Source: Roseobacter sp. MED193 (lineage in GTDB: Bacteria > Pseudomonadota > Alphaproteobacteria > Rhodobacterales > Rhodobacteraceae). From it: 64,000 nt of DNA. The notes beneath the pieces were generated by a model. That model was not told the DNA's origin and did no database searches. It saw nothing but the letters and a program-made list of their open reading frames with translations. Both the position numbers and the translations under genes were made by a program. The stretch spans positions 2,487,892 through 2,551,891 of the forward strand of contig NZ_CH902583.1 in NCBI RefSeq assembly GCF_000152965.1, in the 5' to 3' direction. Shown here one piece after another: positions 26,079 to 35,365 of the stretch; positions within the stretch are counted from its first letter, which is position 1; every line of letters begins with the position of its first letter.

Positions 26079-26290
26079 GACTGGCCTCCTTCAAAAATCG
26101 TATCGATCTGCGCGGGCGTGATCAGCATGGTCCGCCCAAGGCGGTAAAACGCGCCCGTCTCATTTGCCCGCTCACGCAACGTGCGCTCTGAAATATCGAT
26201 CCCCATCCCGGCCATAACTTCGACCCACTGCGCGGGAGTCTTTCCGTGCCCCAGGATCTGAGAGCTGTCTGAATAGTTGGTCTCTGCCAT
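25943..26290 (-). CDS. Excisionase-like small DNA-binding protein
   Basis: The 115-residue protein (start ATG 26290; the frame runs on to 26329) has a region KTPAQWVEVMAGMGIDISERTLRERANETGAF (in part) that reads as a winged-helix/MerR-like fold. LGRTMLITPAQIDTIFEG follows, as in AlpA/Xis-type recombination directionality factors. Its last 136 bases overlap the integrase gene in another frame, and the translated tail there is low-complexity, so only the first 70 residues may matter. Lying immediately upstream of int in the same direction supports an excisionase role. This is inference from position and fold. Confidence 0.6.
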   Translation of the reverse strand: MAETNYSDSSQILGHGKTPAQWVEVMAGMGIDISERTLRERANETGAFYRLGRTMLITPAQIDTIFEGGQSCRSKFTRGAVSTGPRGGLSTTAGQSPAHTGEALRHLQKRAQGTG

Positions 26291-26445
26291 TTCAGTCGTC
26301 CTTGTCCGCTTAAGTTGAATCGGCGACACGCATGGAATCGCTTGTTCTGCACCTTCTGACGTGGTCAGATGTGATTAACTGTAAATGTTCGTCATTTTTT
26401 GCAAAGTTCGCGAATTTCGGCGAAGTAGTCAATTGGAAAATTCAG
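26291..26445. promoter_or_regulatory. Divergent control region between excisionase-like and XRE genes
   Basis: The 155-base gap must hold promoters for both directions. It contains the palindrome TTCGCGAA with a close second copy TTTCGGCGAAG a few bases on (about 26406-26425). These are plausible operator half-sites for the adjacent XRE protein acting as the island's switch. No clear -35/-10 pair could be fixed. Confidence 0.45.
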
Positions 26446-26868
26446 ATGCCGCAGAAACATGCTGATCTTTTTGCTGCAATGGGTGCTCGTCTCACCATTG
26501 CTCGCAATGAAATCGGCTTTTCACAAGCGGCCATGGCCGAGGCTATCGGTGTCTCACCGCGCGCGTATCACAGCTACGAAAAGGGCCAGCGAGGAATGCC
26601 TGTAGAAGCCTTGGTCGCGATGGGTGAGCGGTTCGAGGTGGACGTGCCCTGGCTGCTACTCGGCACCAAATCCATTCGGGCTGGACATGATTTCGAGGCC
26701 CTCAAGCACATCGAAAGCTCGCTGGATAAGCACCTCACCGATGAGGGCATAAAAATCAAAAGCGAAAAGCGCGGGGCCATTGTCGCGCGCTGGTATCAAT
26801 CGCATGTCGAAGGTCGTGAAGTGACGGATGATGACGTGCACACATGGATCGAGTTGGTAAGGGAGTAG
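26446..26868 (+). CDS. XRE-family helix-turn-helix regulator
   Basis: The 140-residue protein carries an XRE helix-turn-helix at about 15-70: GARLTIARNEIGFSQAAMAE followed by IGVSPRAYHSYEKGQRG. A C-terminal part of 70 charged residues has no clear fold. I use the ATG at 26446. The frame continues to 26332, but the added residues are AT-rich intergenic sequence. It is divergent from the excisionase-like gene and four bases before a small membrane protein and an HNH nuclease gene. It may repress the island's int/xis, control the downstream pair, or both. Confidence 0.8.
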   Translation: MPQKHADLFAAMGARLTIARNEIGFSQAAMAEAIGVSPRAYHSYEKGQRGMPVEALVAMGERFEVDVPWLLLGTKSIRAGHDFEALKHIESSLDKHLTDEGIKIKSEKRGAIVARWYQSHVEGREVTDDDVHTWIELVRE

Positions 26869-26872
26869 TCTG

Positions 26873-27169
26873 GTGAACAAGGCAAGCAAACGCTGGAACA
26901 TGTTGCGGCATTCGGTCTTGGAGCGCACTCGCCGTGAGGTGATCGAACCCTTTGGGCCGCTTTACCTGATCTTCCTGGGAACCAGCGTGTTCTACCTGAT
27001 TGGCTTGGGTCGACTATCACTGGCACAACAGACCGCCGAATACTCGGTTTTGGCCACCATCATGATTTTCGCAATCGCTGCAGCGGGCTTGGCACTTCCA
27101 TTTTTGACAGGTGCGGTGCTGACCCTACGCGCGGCCGATCGAAAATTGGAACGCCTACAACGCAGGTGA
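26873..27169 (+). CDS. Small two-helix membrane protein of unknown function
   Basis: The 98-residue protein starts with GTG four bases after the XRE stop. A basic N-terminus (KASKRWNMLRHSVLERTRRE) precedes two hydrophobic helices, LYLIFLGTSVFYLIGLG and VLATIMIFAIAAAGLALPFL. A basic tail ends in RRAADRKLERLQRR-like residues. I know no family. Its four-base spacing on both sides ties it to the regulator and the HNH nuclease in one transcript. Such small membrane partners are common in defence modules, but nothing here proves that. Confidence 0.6.
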   Translation: MNKASKRWNMLRHSVLERTRREVIEPFGPLYLIFLGTSVFYLIGLGRLSLAQQTAEYSVLATIMIFAIAAAGLALPFLTGAVLTLRAADRKLERLQRR

Positions 27170-27173
27170 TCCG

Positions 27174-28073
27174 ATGGCTTTCGGCATCTTCATCCATCGC
27201 AGCGACTCGATCTACGACGACATTCCCTCTGAGCGGTATCAGTTTCCCAAGCAATACCTCTCTCGCGCCCAACAGTGCGAAGGGGATTGGATCGTCTACC
27301 TGGAGCCAAGCAAAGTCAAAGAGACCAAAGGTTACTTCGCTGTCGCCAAGGTCCAGGAGATCATTCCGGATCCTAGGAAGCAGGACATGTTCTTGGCGGT
27401 GATCGAGCTAGGAACGTATCTTGATTTCGGCGACCCTGTTTCATTCCGGGACGAGAATTCAATCATCGAAAGAGGATTGCTGAACGATCAAGGCAAGATA
27501 TCCGGACGCGCGCAAGCCGCAGTAAGAACCCTTTCAGCTGAAGACTTTGCCCGAATAGTCGAACGTGGCCTTGGACGAGATGAGGACATCCTGCCTCGCG
27601 TGGGCGTCACGATGCAGATGCCAGGGTTTCAAGATGCTCAAACACCTTTCCAACACATGCCCGCTCGAGAACGCGTCAACCAGCTGACCAATCGCGCGGT
27701 TCGCGATCGTAATTTCAGAAAGAACGTCCTGCGCGCCTACGGCGAGCGCTGCGCCATCACTGGTTTACGTCTGATCAATGGCGGTGGCCGCGCTGAAGTA
27801 GAAGCCGCTCATATCAGACCTGTAGAGCATGACGGCCCTGATATCGTCAGCAACGGGCTCGCCCTGTCCGGAACTGCACATTGGATGTTTGATCGCGGTC
27901 TCGTTGGATTGGCTGACGACCTGACTATTCTGGTTTCCCGCCAAAGCAACGACATCGAAGCAGTGGCATCGATGATCAACTCGTCCGGCAAGATCTTGGT
28001 GCCGGACCGCCTCGCCAACCGGCCAAGGGCGGAATTTGTGAATTGGCACAGAGAGAACTGTTTCAAGCATTAA
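27174..28073 (+). CDS. HNH endonuclease with N-terminal PUA/EVE-like domain
   Basis: In the 299-residue protein, residues 185-250 form an HNH nuclease: CAITG (Cys193), AHIRP (His213), NGLALSGTAHWMFDRGLV (Asn227, His236). The N-terminal half includes GDWIVYLEPSK and GYFAVAKVQEIIPDP, whose strand pattern resembles PUA/EVE-type modified-base readers. That assignment is tentative. Related HNH proteins act as modification-dependent (type IV-like) restriction enzymes. It is the third gene of the XRE/membrane/HNH set on the integrated element and a possible anti-phage or inter-element competition function. Confidence 0.75.
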   Translation: MAFGIFIHRSDSIYDDIPSERYQFPKQYLSRAQQCEGDWIVYLEPSKVKETKGYFAVAKVQEIIPDPRKQDMFLAVIELGTYLDFGDPVSFRDENSIIERGLLNDQGKISGRAQAAVRTLSAEDFARIVERGLGRDEDILPRVGVTMQMPGFQDAQTPFQHMPARERVNQLTNRAVRDRNFRKNVLRAYGERCAITGLRLINGGGRAEVEAAHIRPVEHDGPDIVSNGLALSGTAHWMFDRGLVGLADDLTILVSRQSNDIEAVASMINSSGKILVPDRLANRPRAEFVNWHRENCFKH

Positions 28074-28085
28074 CGATACTCAGTG

Positions 28086-28111
28086 CGGACATTGGTGCAA
28101 AACGCAGCTAA
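28086..28111 (+). repeat. Short dispersed repeat, copy A
   Basis: CGGACATTGG, GCAA, CGCAGC and AA occur in the same order here and at 36789-36813, with one base of indel and four differences across about 26 bases. Both copies lie between genes, on the same strand, just outside the MarR-TRAP-oxoprolinase-GDH cassette. The function is unknown. The repeat may mark the cassette's former boundaries or be a wider genomic repeat. Confidence 0.55.
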
Positions 28112-28272
28112 CGGCCGGAAGGAGCCCAATTTGACCGATGCTGCAGTGTGCTCGAACGTCCACTTTTCACTCTGAACGTTTCTGTGATCCGATCATTTCT
28201 TAAAAGATAAATTGAATTCCCCAAGTGCAAAACATACGTTAAACACGGGTAAAACGTTGAGGAAGTGTAAGT

Positions 28273-28794
28273 ATGAGCGAGCATGACATCCCAAAGCGAC
28301 GGATCGTTTCTTCCCGCCATTTGGCGGACGGGGCGAACTGGGAATCCTCCGAGATCGAATATGGCATGATTATCGCCTACAATGCTTTTTCACGATGGAT
28401 GACACGTTGCATGTCAGCGGCGGGTAATACCGATCTGACACCGTTGGAAATCCTTGTCTTGCACAACACCAATCACCGCGGTCGCGATAAACGGCTGACT
28501 GACATTTGTTTTCTGCTGAACATCGAGGACACGCATACCGTGAATTATGCTTTGCGTAAGCTGATGAAGATGGAGCTCCTCGTGTCGGAAAAGCGCGGGA
28601 AGGAAGTCTTCTACAGTGCCTCACCCACGGGGGAGGAATTGTGCGAAGCCTACCGTGAGGTGCGGGAACGCTGTTTCTTGGATGGGCTTTCGCGGTTGGA
28701 TATGACGGGCGAGGAAATGCGCGAGATCGCAGCGAGCATGCGCGCCCTGTCCGGCCAATATGATCAAGCCAGCAGGGCGGCAGCGTCGCTTTAA
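28273..28794 (+). CDS. MarR-type winged-helix regulator
   Basis: The 173-residue protein has a winged-helix domain at about 45-130: LTPLEILVLHNTNHRGRDKRL (in part) then TDICFLLNIEDTHTVNYALRKLMKMELLVSEKRGKE (in part), with the wing and a C-terminal dimer helix. It belongs to the MarR/HTH-27 group seen next to TRAP and amide-metabolism genes. Its stop codon and that of the convergent TRAP permease share the four bases TTAA at 28791-28794. A palindrome in the cassette's central divergent promoter (31701-31719) is a candidate operator. The ligand is perhaps pyroglutamate or glutamate. Confidence 0.8.
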   Translation: MSEHDIPKRRIVSSRHLADGANWESSEIEYGMIIAYNAFSRWMTRCMSAAGNTDLTPLEILVLHNTNHRGRDKRLTDICFLLNIEDTHTVNYALRKLMKMELLVSEKRGKEVFYSASPTGEELCEAYREVRERCFLDGLSRLDMTGEEMREIAASMRALSGQYDQASRAAASL

Positions 28795-30092
28795 CTTGCC
28801 ATGTAGGTCGGCAGGAACGTCACGATCTGCGGGAACAGACAGATCAGGAGAACGCCCAACAAGAGCAACAGAAAGAACGGGAACGCCGCTTTGGCGATCC
28901 TGAGGATGTCGATACCTGTCAGCCCTTGAATGACGAACAAGTTGAAACCAACGGGGGGCGTGATCTGGCTCATCTCGACGACGATCACAAGATAGATGCC
29001 GAACCAGATCGGGTCGATCCCGACGGCGCTCACCATCGGCATGATGATCGACGTTGTCAGCACGATGACCGAAATCCCATCCAGAAAACATCCAAGGATG
29101 ATGAAGAAGATCGTCAAAGCCACAAGCAAGGCAGTGATCGACAGGTTCATGTCAGATATCCATGACGCAAGGTTCCGTGGCAGACCTGTGAACCCCATTG
29201 CAACGGATAAGAACGCCGCGCCAAGCAGGATCAGGGCAATCATGCAAGATGTGCGGGTTGCCGACATGACCGCTTCGCCAAACAGCTTCCAACTAAACGC
29301 GCCAGAGGTCCACGCAAGGATCGTGGCCAACACAACCCCCAGTGCCGCCGCATCCGTCGGAGAGGCAAGGCCGCCATAGATTGACCCAATGACCCCCCCG
29401 ATCAAAAGTGCGACAGGGATCAACCTGCGCGATGCGCGGAACTTTTCACGAAAGCTAAACGTCTCATCTATTGCGGGGATCAGATCGGGGTTCATCCAAG
29501 CACGCACCGCAACATAGCTTGCGAACAGCGTCATGAGCATGATGCCGGGAATAATCGCGGCGATAAACAAGCGGGCGATAGATTGCTCGGTCGCGACGCC
29601 GTAGACGATCAGGATGATCGAGGGCGGAATAAGAAGGCCAAGCGTGGCTGATCCGGCAAGCGTGCCCAAGATCAGGCTTTCGGGGTAGCCACGTTTGGTC
29701 AGCTCTGGCACCGACATCCGGCCAATGGTAGCCGCTGTCGCCGCGGATGAACCTGACACCGCCGCGAAGATCGCACAGCCAAAGACATTCACGTGCAGCA
29801 AGCGGCCCGGTGCACGGCTAAGCCATGGTACGAGGCCGGTGAACATATCATCGCTCATGCGGGAGCGGAGCAGAATCTCACCCATTAGGATAAAAAGCGG
29901 CAAGGCTGTCAGCGCCCAAGAATGCGAATGCCCCCAAAACGTAGAGGCCAAGACCAATCCCGATGGCGCGTTCGAGAAAAACACGAGGCCCGCAAGACCG
30001 ACAAGAGAGAGCGAAATGGCAACCCATACCCCGCTGGCAAGCAAGGCCATTAGAAGCCCAAGAAGGACGAGGCCAATCATCGGATCCGACAT
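28791..30092 (-). CDS. TRAP transporter large permease (DctM-like)
   Basis: This 433-residue protein has about 12 hydrophobic helices and the DctM signatures AAVSGSSAATAATIGRMSVPEL, LLIPPSIILIVYGVATEQSI (in part) and EMSQITPPVGFNLFV. I set the start at 30092 (MSDPMIGLVLLGLLMALLAS), two bases after the DctQ stop. The longer frame to 30587 is only a shadow of dctQ. With the small permease it forms the Na+-driven membrane part of an organic-anion importer fed by the binding protein at 30689. Confidence 0.92.
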   Translation of the reverse strand: MSDPMIGLVLLGLLMALLASGVWVAISLSLVGLAGLVFFSNAPSGLVLASTFWGHSHSWALTALPLFILMGEILLRSRMSDDMFTGLVPWLSRAPGRLLHVNVFGCAIFAAVSGSSAATAATIGRMSVPELTKRGYPESLILGTLAGSATLGLLIPPSIILIVYGVATEQSIARLFIAAIIPGIMLMTLFASYVAVRAWMNPDLIPAIDETFSFREKFRASRRLIPVALLIGGVIGSIYGGLASPTDAAALGVVLATILAWTSGAFSWKLFGEAVMSATRTSCMIALILLGAAFLSVAMGFTGLPRNLASWISDMNLSITALLVALTIFFIILGCFLDGISVIVLTTSIIMPMVSAVGIDPIWFGIYLVIVVEMSQITPPVGFNLFVIQGLTGIDILRIAKAAFPFFLLLLLGVLLICLFPQIVTFLPTYMAS

Positions 30093-30094
30093 GA

Positions 30095-30619
30095 TTACAC
30101 CTCCCCCGGGCTGGACAGGATCGGCGCGCGGGCCGCAAGTAGGTCGAACAAGGTATGAATAACGGCCACCAGCAACAGCCCGATCCCGAAGGCTGCGACA
30201 CCTTGCGGAATCCAAAGGGGCACAGGGATGATCCCGTTCGACACATCCCCGTAGTGGACGCTTTCCACCACAAGTGCGCCCATGAAATAGGTCGCGTAGC
30301 CGATCAAACCGGTGGCGGCGATCAGCACGAACAGCTCGGCCACGAACTGGGCGGTCTTTGGCAAACGAGATACCACGAGGTTGACCCGAATATGTCCGCC
30401 TGCGCGCAGGGTATGGGCCATCGCCAAGAAGGTGGCCCCCGCCAGCATAAAGCCAGAAAAATCCGCGTAGGATGGAATGGTTGAAGGTAAGATACCCGGC
30501 GCAAAACGCCCGAAGGCATTGAGGCAAATTTGAGCAGAGATCAGAAGGCAGATGCACAGGATCAGCCCACCAGCGATCATGCCGCATACGTTATATAGGT
30601 TTTGAAGTAGGCGAGACAT
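30095..30619 (-). CDS. TRAP transporter small permease (DctQ-like)
   Basis: This 174-residue membrane protein has four helices, a typical DctQ layout: an N-terminal helix (MIAGGLILCICLLISAQICL), SGFMLAGATFLAMAHTLRAGGHIRVNL (in part) with the conserved A-HIRV motif, and two more helices. It lies between the binding protein gene (upstream, with a hairpin in between) and the large permease gene two bases downstream. Confidence 0.9.
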   Translation of the reverse strand: MSRLLQNLYNVCGMIAGGLILCICLLISAQICLNAFGRFAPGILPSTIPSYADFSGFMLAGATFLAMAHTLRAGGHIRVNLVVSRLPKTAQFVAELFVLIAATGLIGYATYFMGALVVESVHYGDVSNGIIPVPLWIPQGVAAFGIGLLLVAVIHTLFDLLAARAPILSSPGEV

Positions 30620-30644
30620 CGCAAAGCCGTCCTTATAAATAGAA

Positions 30645-30678
30645 AACTGGCCGACAGCTTACACGCTGCCGGCCAGTT
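30645..30678 (-). terminator. Attenuator-like terminator between binding-protein and permease genes
   Basis: AACTGGCCG (30645-30653) pairs with CGGCCAGTT (30670-30678). After a mismatch, ACAGC/GCTG-type pairing continues the stem. On the minus strand the stem is followed by TTTT. It lies between dctP and dctQ of the same operon and probably lets the binding protein be made in excess. Confidence 0.75.
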
Positions 30679-30688
30679 CAGGGAGGTA

Positions 30689-31648
30689 TTAGTTGTTATA
30701 GGCGTTCAGAACTGCGCGGGCGCTGTCGGATGCAGCCGCATCCCATGTGCCGAGCATTGTTTCACCGATGCCTTGCAGGCCTTCGATCAATTCTGCACTT
30801 GGCTCATAAACGGTGATGCCGTTCTCTGCGAGCGCGGCTGTCATGCTTTCGGCCTCGGCTGCAGACATTTCCCAACCACGGGTTTCGGCGGCTTCGGCAG
30901 CAGCCAGAACTGCGGCCTGCGTGTCAGCATCCAAACCATCAAACATACGCTGGTTCACAACTACGATGTTCTTAGGTACCCAAGCATTGATCGGTGTGTA
31001 ATGGGTAACAAAATCCCATGCGGTTGAGTTCACACCAGTCGAAGGCGACGTAATCATCGCTTCCACTTGACCTGTCGCAAAGGCCTGCGGGATGTTGGAC
31101 GCCTCAATCTGGACGGGTGCGGCACCGGCCAGCGTAGCAAATTCTTCCAACGCGGCGTTATAGGCGCGGAAGCGCAGGCCGTTCAGATCATCGACGGTGG
31201 CGATTTCACCGTTTGTATAAAGGCCCTGCGCTGGCCACGGCACAGAAAATAGCGGGATCAAACCCTGTTCGGCCAACAGCTCGGTAATGACGGGCTCTTG
31301 GGCGGCCCAAAGGCGCGCTGCGTCTTCATAGCTGGTGGCGACGAACGGCTGGCTGTCTACGCCGAACGCCAAATCTTCGTTTGACAGACGCGACAAAAAG
31401 AATTCGCCCAATGGAACAGAGCGGTTGCGCACGGCGCCTTTGATTTCCGCATGTGGGAACAATGAGCCCGCAGAATGCAGCGTGATATCCAGCGCACCAT
31501 CGGTTGCGGCACGCACGTCATCGGCGAACGCGGCGATGTTTTGCGTGTGGAATGTGCTGTCGCCGTACGGTGTTGGCATGTCCCAGCTTTGCGCATGGGC
31601 GGCTGTCGCACAAACAAGCGCTGCTGCGCCAAGAATGAAGTGTTTCAT
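30689..31648 (-). CDS. TRAP transporter substrate-binding protein (DctP-like)
   Basis: The 319-residue protein has a signal peptide (MKHFILGAAALVCATAAHAQ) and then a DctP fold with GLRFRAYN and the ASNIPQAFATGQVEAMITSP segment (in part) containing the substrate-contact region. The start at 31648 follows GGGAGAG. The frame to 31771 crosses the promoter and is not used. It captures the substrate in the periplasm for the adjacent DctQM permease. Because it is divergent from a 5-oxoprolinase gene, 5-oxoproline is a likely substrate. This is inferred from context, not from binding residues. Confidence 0.9.
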   Translation of the reverse strand: MKHFILGAAALVCATAAHAQSWDMPTPYGDSTFHTQNIAAFADDVRAATDGALDITLHSAGSLFPHAEIKGAVRNRSVPLGEFFLSRLSNEDLAFGVDSQPFVATSYEDAARLWAAQEPVITELLAEQGLIPLFSVPWPAQGLYTNGEIATVDDLNGLRFRAYNAALEEFATLAGAAPVQIEASNIPQAFATGQVEAMITSPSTGVNSTAWDFVTHYTPINAWVPKNIVVVNQRMFDGLDADTQAAVLAAAEAAETRGWEMSAAEAESMTAALAENGITVYEPSAELIEGLQGIGETMLGTWDAAASDSARAVLNAYNN

Positions 31649-31700
31649 GGTGTCTCTCCCTATCAAGACAAAAATGGTACGAATTATTTCGAATCCATGA

Positions 31701-31719
31701 CGTTGACAATTTGTCAGCG
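31701..31719. promoter_or_regulatory. Palindromic operator candidate in divergent promoter
   Basis: CGTTGACAA-T-TTGTCAGCG is an inverted repeat matching at eight of nine pairs around the central T31710. It sits in the 114-base gap between the TRAP binding-protein gene (-) and the oxoprolinase gene (+). Size and symmetry fit a MarR-family operator, and the cassette's own MarR gene at 28273 is the obvious candidate binder. Confidence 0.55.
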
Positions 31720-31762
31720 TTATATCCATAAAGCAACAACAAATTGATTCTGGGAGAGCGAT

Positions 31763-34700
31763 GTGGATCACGCGGATAATAAGAAATGGCAGTTTTGGGT
31801 CGACCGTGGCGGCACCTTTACCGATATCGTCGCACGAAAGCCCGATGGCACGCTACAGACCCACAAGCTTTTGTCCGAGAATCCCGAGGTTTATCCCGAC
31901 GCTGCCGTGCACGGCATCAAGTCACTCCTTGGTGTCGCCCCCGGTGAAGACCTCCCTCCCGGTCAAATTGCGGCACTGAAGATGGGCACGACCGTTGCGA
32001 CCAACGCTTTGTTGGAACGCAAGGGCGAGCGCACTGTTTTGCTGATCACCAAAGGCTTGCGAGATTTGTTACGCATCGGCTATCAGAACCGTCCTGATCT
32101 TTTTGCGCTGAACATCAAACTGCCGGAACTGCTCTATGAAGACGCAATTGAGATCGACGAGCGGGTCGCAGCCGACGGGAAAATCATCACAGCACTTGAT
32201 ACAACAAGCGCACGCGAAGCACTGTCGCGCGCCTACGGGAAAGGTTACCGCTCTGTCGCGATCGCGCTGATGCATGGGTACAAATACACCGATCATGAGG
32301 TGCGATTGGGCGAGATGGCGCGGCAGTCGGGCTTTACGCAGGTCTCTCTCAGCCATGAGGCCAGCCCGTTAATCAAGCTGGTGTCGCGCGGTGATACCGC
32401 TGTGGTGGATGCCTACCTATCCCCCATTTTACGTCGCTACATCGAACAAGTTGCGTCAGCTTTGAATGCCAAAGACGGCGGCTGTGACAGTCTAATGTTC
32501 ATGCAATCCAACGGAGGCTTGACCGACGCTGAGCGGTTTCAGGGCAAGGATGCGATCCTATCAGGCCCTGCAGGTGGCGTTGTCGGCATGGTGCGCACCG
32601 CCGCCGATCTTGGGTTTGATCGCCTGATTGGGTTCGACATGGGCGGAACTTCAACAGATGTTTGCCACTATGCGGGTGAATTTGAGCGCTCGTTCGAGAC
32701 CGAAGTGGCAGGTGTGCGGATGCGCGCACCAATGATGTCGATTCATACGGTCGCTGCGGGTGGCGGATCAATCCTTTCTTACCGAGACGGGCGTATGCAA
32801 GTTGGCCCCGAAAGCGCAGGCGCCAACCCTGGCCCCGCCGCATACCGTCGCGGCGGTCCTTTGACGGTGACCGATTGCAACGTGTTGCTGGGTAAACTGC
32901 AACCGAGCCAGTTCCCGTCTGTGTTTGGGCCGGAAGCGGATCAACCGCTGGACGCAGATGTCGTGCGTGAAAGGTTCACTGCCCTAAAACAAGACATTGG
33001 CACCGACAAATCCATCGAAGACATCGCCGAAGGGTTTTTGCGCATTGCGGTCGAGAACATGGCCAATGCGATCAAACAGATCAGTGTGCAACGTGGCTAT
33101 GACGTGACCCAATACACCATGAATTGCTTTGGTGGCGCGGGTGGCCAACACGCCTGTCTCGTCGCGGACACTTTGGGGATGGAAAGCATCTTTATCCATC
33201 CATTTGCAGGCGTTCTGTCCGCATTCGGAATGGGATTGGCGGACGTCAGATCAATCCATGAGCACCAATTTGCCAAACCCATTGGCGAGACGACACAGGC
33301 GGAAATTACACTAGGTGAACTCATTGAAGCCGCCCAAGCGGAAGTGCGGTCCCAGGGCATTGCTGACACAGATATCTCAACGGTCGTCGCCGCGCATATC
33401 CGGACCGATGGCGCGCATCAGACGCTAGAAGTGCCCTTTGGCACACCGAGCGAGATGACCGAAAGATTTAACAAAGCGCATAAAACCCGCTTTGGCTTCG
33501 TACCCGAAAACGCGACGCTGATTATTGACCTTCTGACAGCGGAAGCGATTGGCTCGACCGGTGAAACGGTGACGTTGTCCGATACAACGCACAGTGATGA
33601 AGACGGCAAAACCGCGCAAATGTATGTGAATGGGGCGTGGACGGATGTGCCCTTGGTCAATCGCGCGGGCCTTGCGGCTGGGGACACCGTTACTGGCCCC
33701 GCGATTTTGACAGAACCCACAGGCACCAATATCATCGAGGACGGTTGGCATGCTGAGTGTGCTGCGGGCGGTAACCTTGTACTGCGCCGCATCGTGCCGC
33801 TGGATCGGGTTGAGGCCATTGGCACCACCGTTGATCCGGTCATGCTTGAGGTGTTCAACAACCTTTACATGTCCATTGCCGAACAGATGGGCGCGACCCT
33901 CGCGAACACTGCTTTTTCAGTGAACATCAAAGAACGCTTGGATTTCTCTTGTGCGATTTTCGACCATCACGGTGATCTGGTCGCCAACGCGCCGCATGTG
34001 CCGGTGCACCTGGGATCAATGTCAGGCAGCGTTCGGTCGATCCTTCATCAAAACGCGGGCAAAATCCGCCCCGGCGATGTGTTCATGATGAACAACCCGT
34101 TTAATGGCGGCACCCACTTGCCGGATGTGACGGTCATCACCCCGGTTTTTGATGCTGCTGGCGAAAATATCATTTACACGGTCGCCTCGCGCGGGCATCA
34201 CGCTGACATTGGAGGCACTACGCCCGGCTCCGCACCTCCAGACAGCCGCCATATCGACGAAGAAGGCGTATTGATCGACAATTTCTTGCTGGTCAAACAA
34301 GGCGTCCTGCAAGAGGCGCAAACCCGCGACCTGTTATCGTCTGCCAAATACCCATGCCGCAATGTGGATCAGAACATGGCCGATCTGGCCGCGCAAATTG
34401 CCGCCAACGCGACGGGCGAGCGGGAATTACAGAAAATTACCCGCCAGTTCGGTTTGGACGTTGTGCATGCCTATATGGGCCACGTGCAAGACAACGCCGA
34501 AGAAAGCGTGCGCCGTGTTTTGGATGTGCTGCATGATTGCGATTTCACCTATCCACTGGACAGCGGTGCGCAGATCAAAGTGAAGATCTCGGTAGACAAA
34601 AAAGCACGCACTGCTGACATTGATTTTACGGGTACGTCCAAACAAGACGACCTTAACTACAATGCACCTTTGTCCATTTGTCGCGCCGTGGTTTTGTATG

Positions 34701-35365
34701 TCTTCCGCACGCTCGTCGGGGCCAACATCCCCATGAACGAAGGCTGCATGAAACCCCTGCATCTTACGGTTCCTTCAGGGTCAATGATCAACCCTGATGC
34801 GCCTGCTGCCGTGATTTCGGGCAATACGGAAGTTAGCCAAGCCATTGCCGACACGCTTTATGGCGCGCTTGGTGTCGTTGCGGGCAGCCAAGGGACGATG
34901 AACAACTTCGTCTATGGAAATGACGACGTCCAAAACTATGAAACGATTTGCGGCGGCACTGGTGCGGGCGACGGATTTGATGGTGCCAGTGCCGTGCATA
35001 GCCACATGACCAACACCCGCATGACGGACCCCGAAGTTCTGGAAACGCGTTTTCCCGTGCGCGTGGAGGAATTTTCGATCCGGCGCGGGTCTGGTGGTAA
35101 TGGCGCGTTCAAAGGCGGTGACGGCATCATCCGCAAATTGCGGTTTATGGAACCGATGACTGTCACGACCCTCACATCACATCGCAAAACTGCGCCGCAC
35201 GGGGCATCAGGCGGGGCACCCGGCGCTACGGGCGAAAACTCTGTCGTTCGTGCGGATGGAACTCAGATCGCAATGCAGGGCAATGATGTCGCGCAGATGG
35301 ATGTCGGTGATGTTTTTGTCCTCAAATCCCCCGGCGGTGGTGGTTATGGAAAGGCAAAATCATGA
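31763..35365 (+). CDS. Fused hydantoinase A/B, 5-oxoprolinase-like (ATP-dependent)
   Basis: The 1200-residue protein contains an HyuA-type half with an actin-like ATPase fold ([19 protein letters not shown] near the start, [11 protein letters not shown] near 295, GGGSI near 332). From about residue 690 comes an HyuB-type half ([21 protein letters not shown], in part; then [16 protein letters not shown]). The order and length match the fused 5-oxoprolinases, which open 5-oxoproline to glutamate with ATP. N-methylhydantoinases have the same fold, so the substrate is not certain. The start is GTG after GGGAGAG. The stop overlaps the glutamate dehydrogenase start by ATGA, which supports glutamate as product. 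Confidence 0.88.
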   Translation: MDHADNKKWQFWVDRGGTFTDIVARKPDGTLQTHKLLSENPEVYPDAAVHGIKSLLGVAPGEDLPPGQIAALKMGTTVATNALLERKGERTVLLITKGLRDLLRIGYQNRPDLFALNIKLPELLYEDAIEIDERVAADGKIITALDTTSAREALSRAYGKGYRSVAIALMHGYKYTDHEVRLGEMARQSGFTQVSLSHEASPLIKLVSRGDTAVVDAYLSPILRRYIEQVASALNAKDGGCDSLMFMQSNGGLTDAERFQGKDAILSGPAGGVVGMVRTAADLGFDRLIGFDMGGTSTDVCHYAGEFERSFETEVAGVRMRAPMMSIHTVAAGGGSILSYRDGRMQVGPESAGANPGPAAYRRGGPLTVTDCNVLLGKLQPSQFPSVFGPEADQPLDADVVRERFTALKQDIGTDKSIEDIAEGFLRIAVENMANAIKQISVQRGYDVTQYTMNCFGGAGGQHACLVADTLGMESIFIHPFAGVLSAFGMGLADVRSIHEHQFAKPIGETTQAEITLGELIEAAQAEVRSQGIADTDISTVVAAHIRTDGAHQTLEVPFGTPSEMTERFNKAHKTRFGFVPENATLIIDLLTAEAIGSTGETVTLSDTTHSDEDGKTAQMYVNGAWTDVPLVNRAGLAAGDTVTGPAILTEPTGTNIIEDGWHAECAAGGNLVLRRIVPLDRVEAIGTTVDPVMLEVFNNLYMSIAEQMGATLANTAFSVNIKERLDFSCAIFDHHGDLVANAPHVPVHLGSMSGSVRSILHQNAGKIRPGDVFMMNNPFNGGTHLPDVTVITPVFDAAGENIIYTVASRGHHADIGGTTPGSAPPDSRHIDEEGVLIDNFLLVKQGVLQEAQTRDLLSSAKYPCRNVDQNMADLAAQIAANATGERELQKITRQFGLDVVHAYMGHVQDNAEESVRRVLDVLHDCDFTYPLDSGAQIKVKISVDKKARTADIDFTGTSKQDDLNYNAPLSICRAVVLYVFRTLVGANIPMNEGCMKPLHLTVPSGSMINPDAPAAVISGNTEVSQAIADTLYGALGVVAGSQGTMNNFVYGNDDVQNYETICGGTGAGDGFDGASAVHSHMTNTRMTDPEVLETRFPVRVEEFSIRRGSGGNGAFKGGDGIIRKLRFMEPMTVTTLTSHRKTAPHGASGGAPGATGENSVVRADGTQIAMQGNDVAQMDVGDVFVLKSPGGGGYGKAKS

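Noticed and set aside
28791-30587. Long 598-residue version of the TRAP large permease
   Set aside because: The first 165 residues are dctQ read in another frame. The DctM family starts at 30092, two bases after the dctQ stop.
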